From positions 248,001 to 312,000 of the forward strand of contig NZ_KE007346.1 of NCBI RefSeq assembly GCF_000400715.1: 64,000 nt of DNA, read 5' to 3'. The number at the start of each line of letters is the position of its first letter. The stretch's first letter is position 1. Shown one piece after another: positions 46,651 through 55,597 of this stretch. The notes below the pieces were generated by a model. It was given only the letters and a program-made list of their open reading frames with translations, was not told the origin of the DNA and ran no database searches. The stretch is from Acinetobacter genomosp. 15BJ. GTDB taxonomy: Bacteria; Pseudomonadota; Gammaproteobacteria; Pseudomonadales; Moraxellaceae. A program made the position numbers and the translations under genes.

Positions 46651-47280
46651 ATGTTTGGTTATTTGAATGAGTTAACACCAAAGCATATAAAAGTACCTTT
46701 TCAAGTAATCAGAAATTATAAAAGAGAGTCATTTATTTGGGTCATATGTGTAATTTTTTTGGGACAGATAGGTATTTTTTTAAATTACTTTTTACAGATA
46801 TTTTTTAAAAGTAAGAGTCTGATTGATGGTTTGGTAATTAATTTTTTATTAGCTCTTAAGTCAGATTTTATAAATGGAAATTTTTATATATTTTCTATTT
46901 CGCTAATGGCATCTTCCCTATGTGCACTAGTTGTCAGCTTTTTATATGATGAAAAATCTAGATTTAAATCATTAAAGTTTTTTACAATGCTATTTTTAGG
47001 TAGTGGAATTGCTATTTGTGCTCTAGTTCATGCGCTAATTCAATTAAATACTGATGATAGTGTTAATCTTTTTATCCCAATATATATATTTCAAGTCTTG
47101 GGGTATTTTATAGCAATATTTGTTTCTATCTATGCGGCTTGTTTACTGAGATTAGATTTTAAAAACAGTATTCATAAAGAGTTAGATGATCTTTACCATA
47201 AGAAGTCTGATGATAAAGCCAAAATTATGATGGAAAGTGCAGAGCAAGCTCAAGTTGGCCCTGATGGAGAAAGATTTTGA
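46651..47280 (+). CDS. Four-TM membrane protein of unknown function, coupled to a DGQHR gene
   Basis: I recognise no family. The 209-residue protein begins MFGYLNELTPKHIKVPFQVI and has four hydrophobic segments: FIWVICVIFLGQIGIFLNYF; FYIFSISLMASSLCALVVSF; FTMLFLGSGIAICALVHALI; and FIPIYIFQVLGYFIAIFVSI. A soluble, charged C-terminus (about 30 residues) follows. An ATG at 46576 would add 25 residues of mixed hydrophobic sequence; the start at 46651 has a purine-rich site before it. The stop overlaps the next start by four bases (TTGA). It looks visibly more AT-rich than valS. An effector-like role is inference. Confidence 0.65.
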   Translation: MFGYLNELTPKHIKVPFQVIRNYKRESFIWVICVIFLGQIGIFLNYFLQIFFKSKSLIDGLVINFLLALKSDFINGNFYIFSISLMASSLCALVVSFLYDEKSRFKSLKFFTMLFLGSGIAICALVHALIQLNTDDSVNLFIPIYIFQVLGYFIAIFVSIYAACLLRLDFKNSIHKELDDLYHKKSDDKAKIMMESAEQAQVGPDGERF

Positions 47281-48338
47281 AGCTCAAGTATTTTGTAGTT
47301 AATCAGCCAATAGGTACATTTTATCTATCCGTTATTAATGCCTCTGATTTAATTGGTATTACAGATACTTTGGCTAGAACAATAGTTGAACAAGATAATG
47401 TGCAAAGGGAATCAGTACCTGAGCGTATTAATGCGATAGCAAATTATTGTACAGATCCTGATGCAACTTTTCCTACAGCAGTTATTATCTCGGTATATCA
47501 AGAAAATTTTATCTCCATAGATGATGAATATTTAGTGTTTAAAGACAATGTGTCAATTGGTGAGATTATCGATGGACAGCATCGGTTATTAGGTATTGAA
47601 AAGTCTGGTCTAAGTTCTAAATTTGATTTACCAGTTGTTTTTATGTTTGATCTGGATAGCTATCAGAAGGGTTATGTTTTTTCTATTATTAATAGTAAGC
47701 AAACACGAGTTCCAATGTCTAAAATATATGACTTATTTGCATTAAATCCATATCGTAGTCCATATAAAACATGCCATGATATTGTGAAAACTTTAAACAG
47801 AAATGTGGATTCTCCGTTTTATAATCGAATAAAAATGCTCGGAAAAAAAGAGGTTGGACAAGAGAAAGCATCACTATCTCAAGCTGCTTTTATTAATTAT
47901 TTACTTCCATTAATTAGTAAAAATCCAGACAAAGATTCAATCGATATTAAAAACCATAAACCTCTAAAATATGATGACTCTCTATTGTTTAGAAAGTATT
48001 TCATTGAAGAAAAAGATGAGCTGATTCTGAAGGTGCTTTTAAATTATTTTGGAGCTATTAGTGAAGTTTTTTATGAGCAATGGAATAATCCAGAAAAATA
48101 TATTTTATCTAAACCGATTGGTTATGGGGCGCTTTTGAAGCATTTACCTCTATATTTAAAGTATGGATTTGAACATAAAGATCTCAGGGAAGATTTCTTC
48201 ATTGAAGAATTTCAAAAGTTAAAAGATTTTTTAGATTCACCAGATTCGGGTGGTGTGCAGATGACTTCTGAATTTTTTGGCTCAAATGAGCAGTCTAGAA
48301 CAAAATTAGCTAATCTGATTAGAGAAGCTATTTTATAA
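47277..48338 (+). CDS. DGQHR domain-containing protein (DndB/DpdB-like)
   Basis: The 353-residue protein has a clear DGQHR motif (IIDGQHRLLGIEKSG, residues 99-103), followed by FDLPVVFMFDLDSYQKGYVF and SIINSKQTRVPMSKIYDLFA, marks of the DGQHR superfamily that includes DndB of DNA phosphorothioation and DpdB of 7-deazaguanine systems. No other dnd or dpd genes are in the window. Translation starts at TTG 47277, with GGAG before it, overlapping the stop of the membrane gene (TTGA). The C-terminal half (about 200-353) is not recognised. Role unknown; defence association is inference. Confidence 0.7.
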   Translation: MKLKYFVVNQPIGTFYLSVINASDLIGITDTLARTIVEQDNVQRESVPERINAIANYCTDPDATFPTAVIISVYQENFISIDDEYLVFKDNVSIGEIIDGQHRLLGIEKSGLSSKFDLPVVFMFDLDSYQKGYVFSIINSKQTRVPMSKIYDLFALNPYRSPYKTCHDIVKTLNRNVDSPFYNRIKMLGKKEVGQEKASLSQAAFINYLLPLISKNPDKDSIDIKNHKPLKYDDSLLFRKYFIEEKDELILKVLLNYFGAISEVFYEQWNNPEKYILSKPIGYGALLKHLPLYLKYGFEHKDLREDFFIEEFQKLKDFLDSPDSGGVQMTSEFFGSNEQSRTKLANLIREAIL

Positions 48339-48353
48339 AGTTAATACAAATAA

Positions 48354-48377
48354 AAAGGGCTGAATGATCAGCCCTTT
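48354..48377. terminator. Bidirectional terminator (DGQHR gene / valS)
   Basis: Stem AAAGGGCTGA / TCAGCCCTTT with loop ATGA, between convergent genes. Confidence 0.85.
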
Positions 48378-48403
48378 ATGCACAAATTAGATCAAAATAC
48401 GGC

Positions 48404-51304
48404 TTAAAGCGCAGCAATTTGTTCCATACTTTGCTTAATCTTCACTAACTGATCAGCAAACTCAGCCAATTTAACCTTTTCACCTTCAACAACCGCTGCT
48501 GGTGCTTTCGCTACGAAACCTTCATTCGAAAGTTTATTGGCAATTTGATCATGTTGCTTTTGAACTTTATCCAAGTCCTTCTGCAAACGACCCAATTCAG
48601 CTTTCGGGTCAATCAAGCCTTTCATTGGTACAAATACCGAAGCATGGCTGACAACACTAGAGCAAGACAACGGTGGTTCTTGCTCATTACTCAAGAACTC
48701 AATGCTTTCAACTTTAGCGAGTGCTTTGAATAAAGCTTCGATACGGATGATTTGCTCACGCTCAGCATCAGAAATGTTCTTGAGCAATACAGGCAATAAA
48801 CGCGCATTACCTAAGCCCATTTCACCACGAATATTACGTACTGCACCAATCAAACCTTGTAACCACTGCATGTCTGCTTCAGCTTGATCATTCACCTTGG
48901 CTTGATCAGGCACAGGGTATTGTGCAGTCATAATCGTTGCACCACCTTTGCCTAACATTGGCGCAAGCGTTTGCCAGATTTCTTCTGTCAAATACGGCAT
49001 CAACGGGTGTGCCAAACGTAAAGATGCTTCCATTACCGCAAGTAACACACGGCGAACTTCTGCTTTACGCTCTTCAGAAACATTGGCATCGTTAAGCACT
49101 GGTTTAGTTAACTCAACATACCAGTCGCAGTATTCATTCCAGATAAAGTCATAGATCGCTTGTGCAGCAAGATCTAAACGATAGGTAGCGAATGCTTGAT
49201 GTACCGCAGCTTCCGCTTTTTGTAGACGGCTCATGATCCATTTTTCTGGAAGTTCCCAAAGCTCTGGACGTGCTTCTTGAGCAACCGTTTGACCTTCAAC
49301 ATTCATCAACACGAAACGGGTAGCGTTCCAGATTTTGTTGGCAAAGTTACGGTAGCCTTCAACACGTTTCATGTCGAACTTGATGTCACGACCTGTATTG
49401 GCAAGCGCACAGAAAGTGAAGCGAACTGCGTCAGTACCATAAGCTTGAATGCCTTCTGGGAATTCTTTACGGGTTGATTTTTCAATCTTCGCCGCTTGTT
49501 TCGGGTTCATCAGACCCGTCGTACGTTTTTGTACCAAGGTCTCAAGGTCTACGCCATCAATCAAATCTAGTGGGTCAAGCACGTTACCCTTAGACTTCGA
49601 CATTTTTTGACCTTCGCCATCACGGACGAGACCGTGAACATAAACCGTTTTAAACGGTACTTGTGGCGTACCATCTTCATTCTTCATGAAGTGCATCGTA
49701 AACATGATCATACGAGCAACCCAGAAGAAGATGATGTCAAAACCAGTCACCAATACATCAGTTGGGTGGAACGTATTAAGGAAATAGTTTTCCGCATCTT
49801 TCTTGGCATCGCCAGTCCAACCTAAAGTTGAGAAGGTCCACAGTGCGGAAGAGAACCAAGTGTCTAATACGTCTTCATCTTGGTTTAATACAACATCAGC
49901 AGGGATGTTGTTTTTGGCACGGACTTCAGCTTCATCACGACCCACATAGATATTGCCTTCAGCATCGTACCAAGCTGGGATACGATGACCCCACCAAAGC
50001 TGACGAGAGATACACCAGTCTTGGATGTTGTTCATCCACGCCATGTACATGTTGCTGTACTGTTCAGGAACAAATTTGATACGGCCATCTTGAACCGCTT
50101 CAATTGCAGGTTGCGCCAATGGTGCAATTTTTACATACCATTGGTCTGTTAATAACGGTTCAACGATTACACCTGAACGGTCACCGCGAGGTGGCTTCAA
50201 CGTATAAGGTTGGATTTGATCTAACCAGCCTTCAGCTTCCGCTTGTTCAACCAATTTTTTACGTGCTTCAAAACGTTCTAAACCAATATAGTCCGTAGGG
50301 GCAGGGATGGTTTTAGAAATTTGCTCGCCTGCTTTGGCGATGTATTCAAACTCAGCCAACACTTCTGCATTTTTGTTGAAGATATTGATGATTGGCAATT
50401 CACAACGCTTACCGACTTCATAGTCGTTAAAGTCGTGTGCAGGGGTGATTTTTACACAGCCTGTACCGAATTCTTTATCTACATATTCATCTTTAACGAT
50501 TGGAACAGCACGACCTGTAATTGGCAGGATAATGTTCTGACCCACAAGATGCGTATAGCGTTCATCATCCAGTGCAACAGCAACCGCAGTATCACCTAAC
50601 AAGGTTTCAGGACGAGTGGTCGCGACAACGATGTGGTCTTTACCATCATGGGTACGGAGGTTTTTATCTTCAAAGAAATATTTGAAGTGCCACAATGAAC
50701 CTGCTTCTTCTTTATCTGATTCAACTTCTAGGTCTGATAGCGCCGTTTGTAGTTTCGGATCCCAGTTGACGAGACGTTTACCGCGATAGATCAAGCCATC
50801 TTCATGCAGTTTTACGAAAACTTCTTTTACTGCATTGGATAAACCTTCATCCATAGTAAAGCGTTCGCGCGACCAGTCCACTGAAGAACCTAAACGACGG
50901 ATCTGACGGGTGATGGTATCGCCTGATTGCTCTTTCCATTCCCAGATTTTTTCGATGAATTTTTCACGACCTAAGTCATGACGACTGACACCTTGTGCAC
51001 CCAATTGACGCTCGACCACCATCTGCGTTGCAATCCCCGCATGGTCAGTTCCTGGTTGCCATAAGGTATTTTTACCCATCATACGATTGTAACGGGTCAG
51101 TGCATCCATGATGGCATTGTTAAAGCCATGTCCCATGTGCAAGCTACCAGTGACGTTCGGTGGTGGAATCATGATACAGAATGATTCACCTTGACCTGAT
51201 GGTTTGAAATAACCTTGTTGTTCCCAGATTTGATACCATTTCTTTTCGATCTCGGTTGGATCGTAAGTGGTTGCAATATTTTGAGCAGATTGAGCGTCAG
51301 TCAT
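48404..51304 (-). CDS. valS: Valyl-tRNA synthetase
   Basis: Charges tRNA-Val. From ATG 51304 ([16 protein letters not shown]) the protein has 966 residues, close to the family size. Class I motifs are [14 protein letters not shown] (HIGH, 56-60) and [14 protein letters not shown] (KMSKS). The editing domain, an anticodon-binding domain ([20 protein letters not shown]) and a C-terminal coiled coil ([18 protein letters not shown]) are in the normal order. An upstream start at 51388 would add 28 residues without family support. No T-box or leader is seen. Confidence 0.97.
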   Translation of the reverse strand: MTDAQSAQNIATTYDPTEIEKKWYQIWEQQGYFKPSGQGESFCIMIPPPNVTGSLHMGHGFNNAIMDALTRYNRMMGKNTLWQPGTDHAGIATQMVVERQLGAQGVSRHDLGREKFIEKIWEWKEQSGDTITRQIRRLGSSVDWSRERFTMDEGLSNAVKEVFVKLHEDGLIYRGKRLVNWDPKLQTALSDLEVESDKEEAGSLWHFKYFFEDKNLRTHDGKDHIVVATTRPETLLGDTAVAVALDDERYTHLVGQNIILPITGRAVPIVKDEYVDKEFGTGCVKITPAHDFNDYEVGKRCELPIINIFNKNAEVLAEFEYIAKAGEQISKTIPAPTDYIGLERFEARKKLVEQAEAEGWLDQIQPYTLKPPRGDRSGVIVEPLLTDQWYVKIAPLAQPAIEAVQDGRIKFVPEQYSNMYMAWMNNIQDWCISRQLWWGHRIPAWYDAEGNIYVGRDEAEVRAKNNIPADVVLNQDEDVLDTWFSSALWTFSTLGWTGDAKKDAENYFLNTFHPTDVLVTGFDIIFFWVARMIMFTMHFMKNEDGTPQVPFKTVYVHGLVRDGEGQKMSKSKGNVLDPLDLIDGVDLETLVQKRTTGLMNPKQAAKIEKSTRKEFPEGIQAYGTDAVRFTFCALANTGRDIKFDMKRVEGYRNFANKIWNATRFVLMNVEGQTVAQEARPELWELPEKWIMSRLQKAEAAVHQAFATYRLDLAAQAIYDFIWNEYCDWYVELTKPVLNDANVSEERKAEVRRVLLAVMEASLRLAHPLMPYLTEEIWQTLAPMLGKGGATIMTAQYPVPDQAKVNDQAEADMQWLQGLIGAVRNIRGEMGLGNARLLPVLLKNISDAEREQIIRIEALFKALAKVESIEFLSNEQEPPLSCSSVVSHASVFVPMKGLIDPKAELGRLQKDLDKVQKQHDQIANKLSNEGFVAKAPAAVVEGEKVKLAEFADQLVKIKQSMEQIAAL

Positions 51305-51675
51305 AGTACAGAAGATTAAAATTGAATAAAAAATTAGATCTATTGTAGCAAAAAATCCTCGCTTCTGTAGGCATTTCAGCCATGCCAAGTGTTAATGCGA
51401 AAAGCTGCTTAAATAATGTCTGAATTGCCGTTTTTTGAGCTTTTATAGAGCAGATGTTTAGTACAGCTTCATAATGTGGCTTTTATGACTGATGATCGAC
51501 AGCTCAATCAAGATAAATGCCTTATAGATTTCATTTTTTTCTCAAAAGCCGATGAAAGGCGTTGGATTTTTATACAAATAGGATTAGATTTGTGTAATGC
51601 ATCACATAACTTAAAAATATTGATGCTCAAAACAACAATATAAGAATGCGAAAAACTAAAAAAGGGATGCTTCTC
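51305..51675. other. Intergenic region between valS and the first paralogue gene
   Basis: 371 bp holding the divergent promoters; nothing else is supported. Confidence 0.4.
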
Positions 51676-52356
51676 ATGAGTTATTCAATCCTGTTGAAAA
51701 TTAATGACGTCACACATGGACAATTTGAAACCATCCGTCAGCAGCTCAATGCTGGTACGCATGAGAGCCAATCCCGTATCTTGGGTGAGGTATTATCCGA
51801 AATTGCCTGTGATATTGTCGAGCAAGTGTTTTCAGTACTCTTGATTCAAAATCGTCAGCCGACGCAGCTCACCCAGAAAAATACCGCTGAATCTGAAAAA
51901 ATTATTCAACAGATTATTGGTGCGGTGCGTAAATATATGCCGTGGTCGATTGCTTTATTTGGCAATGAGCGTCTGTGTCCCTTTGCCAATTATTTTTCCA
52001 ATATGATCAAGTATCACGATGAGCAGGTTTATGTGTCTTATCCGATTGATCGACAACTGGTGCAGCAGGCACATAGTTTGGTCACGCAACTCAAGAATAA
52101 TGAAATCAGTGATATGGTCGATGTGTTTCAAACCTTGATTCAAATCGTGGATTTGGGTGTGACCAGCCTGATTCGTGAACCGAAGAAATGCTTGAACTTT
52201 AATACCGTGGTCGATAAAACCTTAAATGGGGTGATCAATATGACTGCACATTTAAGCTATAAGCGTTTAGAGAAAATGGGTAATCAAGTGGATAGCAATG
52301 CAGCAACCGATTGCGTCAACCATTTTTTAGCATTTATGCATGTTGATACAGAATAG
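51676..52356 (+). CDS. Unknown protein, first of a tandem paralogous pair
   Basis: I do not recognise a family. The 226-residue protein starts MSYSILLKINDVTHGQFETI, with an AAGGGATG site upstream, and is predicted mostly helical and soluble, without signal or membrane segments. It shares with the next gene long identical or similar stretches: LSEIACDIVEQVFSVLL, RKYMPWSIALFGNERL, VTSLIREPKKCLNFN and VVDKTLNGVINMTAHLSYKR. The conserved LIREPKKCL and KTLNGVINM blocks are strong candidates for a binding or active site. Confidence 0.65.
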   Translation: MSYSILLKINDVTHGQFETIRQQLNAGTHESQSRILGEVLSEIACDIVEQVFSVLLIQNRQPTQLTQKNTAESEKIIQQIIGAVRKYMPWSIALFGNERLCPFANYFSNMIKYHDEQVYVSYPIDRQLVQQAHSLVTQLKNNEISDMVDVFQTLIQIVDLGVTSLIREPKKCLNFNTVVDKTLNGVINMTAHLSYKRLEKMGNQVDSNAATDCVNHFLAFMHVDTE

Positions 52357-52412
52357 AGTGTGCTAAATTCGGCGTGTACAACGCCAAAAATGATAGAAAA
52401 ATAGATTTGATA

Positions 52413-52442
52413 AAAGGGCTTGTTTAACAAGCTCTTTTTTTA
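52413..52442 (+). terminator. Terminator between the two paralogues
   Basis: Stem AGGGCTTG / CAAGCTCT with a five-nt loop, then a run of T residues. This suggests that the two paralogues are separate transcription units, although readthrough is possible. Confidence 0.75.
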
Positions 52443-52469
52443 TGGAATCTTACAATTAGGGTTATTAAA

Positions 52470-53132
52470 ATGAACACCGCCGTTTTTTTAAATATTCATG
52501 CGGATACTTATGCAAGGTTTGCACATATTCGAGCGCAATTATTGCAAGGACATAAAGAAAGTCAGGCCAGTGCCTTAGGCAGCGTATTGTCTGAAATGGC
52601 TTGTGAAGTGATTGAACAAGTGTTTATGGTGCTATTACAAGAAAATCAGCATTACTCACAAACGGGCGAATCTGAAAAAGTGATTCAGCAAATTTTAGAA
52701 GCGATTCGTAAATATATGCCATGGTCGATTTCTTTTTTTGGCAATGACCGTTTAATCCCTTTGGTGGAATATCTCTCAAAAACTCTACAGATTGAAGATG
52801 AACAGGTGTACATGACCTATCCTGTGGAACAGTATTTGGCTCAGAAAGTCGTTGCATCTAGTCAAAAGCTGACGGATGGAGATCATCGAGAAATTTCAAA
52901 TGCGCTCAAACTTCTCACTGAAGTGATTGATGCAGGTGTGACTCATTTGATTCGTGAGCCAAAGAAATGCCTTAAATTTAATTTTGTGGTCGATAAAACT
53001 CTCAATGGGGTCATTAATATGACCACACATTTGGGTTATAAGCGTTTGGAAAAATTAGGCACGCAAATTGATCAGCAAGTAGCGGCAACATATGTAGATT
53101 ACTTCCTGAAATTTATGCGTCATCAAGCATAG
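52470..53132 (+). CDS. Unknown protein, second of a tandem paralogous pair
   Basis: The 220-residue product is clearly a paralogue of the preceding gene: LSEMACEVIEQVFMVLL, RKYMPWSISFFGNDRL, VTHLIREPKKCLKFN, VVDKTLNGVINMTTHLGYKR. Start MNTAVFLNIHADTYARF aligns with the start of the first. No membrane segment, signal peptide or known domain is seen. Seven bases after its stop begins the SDR gene, so it could be co-transcribed with it. Function unknown. Confidence 0.7.
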   Translation: MNTAVFLNIHADTYARFAHIRAQLLQGHKESQASALGSVLSEMACEVIEQVFMVLLQENQHYSQTGESEKVIQQILEAIRKYMPWSISFFGNDRLIPLVEYLSKTLQIEDEQVYMTYPVEQYLAQKVVASSQKLTDGDHREISNALKLLTEVIDAGVTHLIREPKKCLKFNFVVDKTLNGVINMTTHLGYKRLEKLGTQIDQQVAATYVDYFLKFMRHQA

Positions 53133-53139
53133 GTAGGAC

Positions 53140-53952
53140 ATGGAAATGGCAAAACTCAAAACTCTTGAAAATAAAGTGGTCTGGATTACGGGTGCTTCAT
53201 CTGGCTTAGGTAAAGCTTTAGCTCGAGAATGCGCGTTGCAAGGCGCACAAGTGGTGCTGACCTCGCGTCGTTATGATGAATTAGAAGCGGTACGAGTAGG
53301 CTTACTTAAACCTGAACAGCATCTTTCGATTGCAGCGGACATTACCGATGAAGCCCAAGTCCGTCATGCCCATGAACAAGTTTTGGCCTGTAAAGGACGT
53401 ATTGATTGGCTGATCAATAATGCAGGTTTGAGTCAACGCGCCTTGATTCAAGACACCACCATGCAAACCGAACGTGCCATTATGGAAGTGGATTATTTCT
53501 CACAGGTCTTTTTTACCAAAACAGTACTGCCAACCTTGTTAAAACAAAAATCGGGCCGAATCGTATTTGTTTCCAGTGTAGCGGGCTTATTGGGAACCCA
53601 ATATCGTGCCACGTATTCTGCGGCTAAGGCTGCGATTCATATGTGGGCCAATAGTCTGCGTGCCGAAGTTGCCCCAGCAGGGGTTGAGGTTTCAGTGGTC
53701 TTTCCTGGTTTTGTTAAAACCAATGTCTCTTTCAATGCTCTAAATGGAGAGGGTAAACCTCAAGGGCATCAGGATGAAGCTATTGAAAATGGTTTAGATG
53801 CTGATGTATTTGCGGAACGGGTGGTGGAGTCGTTGATGGCTGGCGAGCAATATATTGTAGTTGGTGGGAAAAAAGAACAATTGGGTGTGTTGGTCTCTCG
53901 ATTGTCACCAAACTTGTTGTATAAGATGATTCGCAAAATGAAAGTGAAATGA
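53140..53952 (+). CDS. Short-chain dehydrogenase/reductase
   Basis: The 270-residue protein has the SDR pattern: WITGASSGLGKALARECALQ (cofactor Gly motif at 17-24), NNAGLSQRALIQD, the catalytic Ser in FVSSVAGLLG and YSAAKAAIHMW with Tyr/Lys. The C-terminal part (YIVVGGKKEQLGVLVSRLSP) resembles the DHRS7-like class, active on membrane-related substrates. Substrate unknown. The start may be at 53140 or, two codons later, at 53146. It overlaps the next gene by four bases. Confidence 0.85.
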   Translation: MEMAKLKTLENKVVWITGASSGLGKALARECALQGAQVVLTSRRYDELEAVRVGLLKPEQHLSIAADITDEAQVRHAHEQVLACKGRIDWLINNAGLSQRALIQDTTMQTERAIMEVDYFSQVFFTKTVLPTLLKQKSGRIVFVSSVAGLLGTQYRATYSAAKAAIHMWANSLRAEVAPAGVEVSVVFPGFVKTNVSFNALNGEGKPQGHQDEAIENGLDADVFAERVVESLMAGEQYIVVGGKKEQLGVLVSRLSPNLLYKMIRKMKVK

Positions 53953-54656
53953 GTGTGAATAATCGCAAGAAAGCCGTTTTTAATTGGAGTGGTGGTAAAG
54001 ACTCTTCATTGGCACTGTATAAAGTCTTACAGCAAAATGAGTTTGAGGTTATTGCGCTATTAACCACGGTCAATGAAGAAACAGCGTTGTCGTCCATGCA
54101 TGCCATTCCTCATGCATTGCTTGAAAAGCAGGCTAAAAGTATTGGTATTCCACTCCATCCTGTATTTCTACCTAAGAATCTGCCTGTCTATGAACAGCGT
54201 ATGCTCGATGCGGCCTATCATTTTAAGGCACAGGGTGTTGAGCACTTTATCTTTGGTGATATCTACCTCAGCGATGTGCGCAAATATCGTGAAGACCGTT
54301 TGCATCCTTTAGGCATTGAAGTGGTTGAGCCAATCTGGAACCTAAACTCGGTTGAAGTGATGCAGGATTTCTTGGATTCAGGCATTCAAACCAAAATCAT
54401 CGTGACCGATGCCAGTAAGTTAGATGAGTCGTTTATTGGCCAAGATATCGATGCAAATTTGATAGAACGGATGCCAAGCGGAGTCGATGTCTGTGGTGAA
54501 AACGGCGAGTACCATACCTTTGCTTATGCAGGTGGTTTATTCAAACATCCTGTTGAATTTGAAATTGCTGAAACCCGTCAGATGTCATACGAGTTTAAGT
54601 TAGAGAGCGGGGAAGAAAAAACCTATCACTATTGGCAAGCAATTTTTGCTGAGTAG
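53949..54656 (+). CDS. Dph6-related ATP-pyrophosphatase (diphthine-ammonia ligase-like)
   Basis: The 235-residue protein has the PP-loop motif NWSGGKDSSLALYK (Ser14-Ser20) and the family sequence HFIFGDIYLSDVRKYREDRL, PSGVDVCGENGEYHTFAYAG. These define the Dph6/YbaO-like (DUF71) ATPases. In eukaryotes and archaea they amidate diphthine, but bacteria lack diphthamide and have a related protein of unknown amidation target. It starts with ATG overlapping the SDR stop (ATGA), so the two are probably co-translated. Confidence 0.82.
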   Translation: MSVNNRKKAVFNWSGGKDSSLALYKVLQQNEFEVIALLTTVNEETALSSMHAIPHALLEKQAKSIGIPLHPVFLPKNLPVYEQRMLDAAYHFKAQGVEHFIFGDIYLSDVRKYREDRLHPLGIEVVEPIWNLNSVEVMQDFLDSGIQTKIIVTDASKLDESFIGQDIDANLIERMPSGVDVCGENGEYHTFAYAGGLFKHPVEFEIAETRQMSYEFKLESGEEKTYHYWQAIFAE

Positions 54657-54663
54657 GGCAAAT

Positions 54664-54691
54664 ATCCTGTGCATGGCACAGGATTTTTTTT
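54664..54691 (+). terminator. Terminator after the Dph6-like gene
   Basis: Stem ATCCTGTGC / GCACAGGAT, loop ATG, then T7. Confidence 0.9.
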
Positions 54692-55130
54692 AATGTGTAT
54701 TGATGATTGCCGTTCCATAGGCAAATACTTCAACCATCCCACCTTGCATGCCTAATTCAGTGGTACTGAGTCTAACCCCCATAATATGGTTGGCGCCCAT
54801 GGCATGCGCTTCTTGCTTGAGTCGAACCACGGCTTCACGACGCGCACGTTCTACCACACTTTCATAGCTGACCAAGCGCCCACCAAAGAAGTTGCGAATG
54901 GTTGCCAGTACATATTTAAAATAATCGTGGGAGATCACCACATTACTACTGACCATTTGTCCATACGCTGATGTTTCGACAAAACGATTGGTATCAATAC
55001 GGATATGGGAAAATTGCTTTTCTTTCTGGTCCAGCTCACGCAAGTGCTTTTGTTCGATATGACGACCAAAACCCCAACCGATTGAAAACAGAATCAGAAA
55101 CAGGACAATCTGAAAAATTAATCCATCCAT
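54690..55130 (-). CDS. YbjQ-family protein with N-terminal membrane anchor
   Basis: The 146-residue protein has one N-terminal membrane segment (LIFQIVLFLILFSIGWGFG) and then a YbjQ (DUF74) domain: MVSSNVVISHDYFKYV, RNFFGGRLVSYESVVERARR and LKQEAHAMGANHIMGVRLST. YbjQ proteins form pentamers; their role, possibly metal-related, is not settled. It is 8 bp downstream of its paralogue, which lacks the anchor. Confidence 0.75.
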   Translation of the reverse strand: MDGLIFQIVLFLILFSIGWGFGRHIEQKHLRELDQKEKQFSHIRIDTNRFVETSAYGQMVSSNVVISHDYFKYVLATIRNFFGGRLVSYESVVERARREAVVRLKQEAHAMGANHIMGVRLSTTELGMQGGMVEVFAYGTAIINTH

Positions 55131-55138
55131 AATTCTGC

Positions 55139-55489
55139 CTATGCGCCGAATGGATCAGGAAGTTTCGACGCAACAGGCTGCACCACCACCGCTGTACCAT
55201 AGACAAATAACTCAGATGCACCTTGGGCAATATTTGAAGTCGAGAAACGAATACCGACAATTGCATTGGCACCTAAAGCTTGTGCCTTATCAATCATTCG
55301 CTGTGTGGCTTCTTGGCGTGATTCTTCCAGCAACTCGGTATAACCGGTCAATTCACCACCCACAATATTCTTTAAACCCGCCATCAAATCACGGCCAACA
55401 TGTTTACTACGAACGGTGCTGCCATACACTACATCTAGCTGACGTAAGATTTCATGACCCGGTACAGACTCTAAACTGCTTAGTAACAT
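55139..55489 (-). CDS. YbjQ-family protein
   Basis: The preferred start (ATG 55489) gives a 116-residue soluble protein: MLLSSLESVPGHEILRQLDV, then VYGSTVRSKHVGRDLMAGLK, GGELTGYTELLEESRQEATQ and ALGANAIVGIRFSTS. This fits the YbjQ/DUF74 size of about 107. An ORF extension to 55588 is not supported by the family. Its downstream neighbour is a membrane-anchored paralogue. Confidence 0.8.
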   Translation of the reverse strand: MLLSSLESVPGHEILRQLDVVYGSTVRSKHVGRDLMAGLKNIVGGELTGYTELLEESRQEATQRMIDKAQALGANAIVGIRFSTSNIAQGASELFVYGTAVVVQPVASKLPDPFGA

Positions 55490-55552
55490 TGTATTTTCTA
55501 AATCATCAATATATTCAGTTTGAAGATAAGAAATATTAGCAATGGTTGCAAT

Positions 55553-55580
55553 AAAAAAGCTCACCGAAGTGAGCTTTTTT
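55553..55580 (-). terminator. Terminator of the ade operon
   Basis: Stem AAAAAAGCTCAC / GTGAGCTTTTTT, loop CGAA, 18 bp after the adeK stop on the minus strand. Confidence 0.9.
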
Positions 55581-55597
55581 ATTCGCAAAAGATGAAA

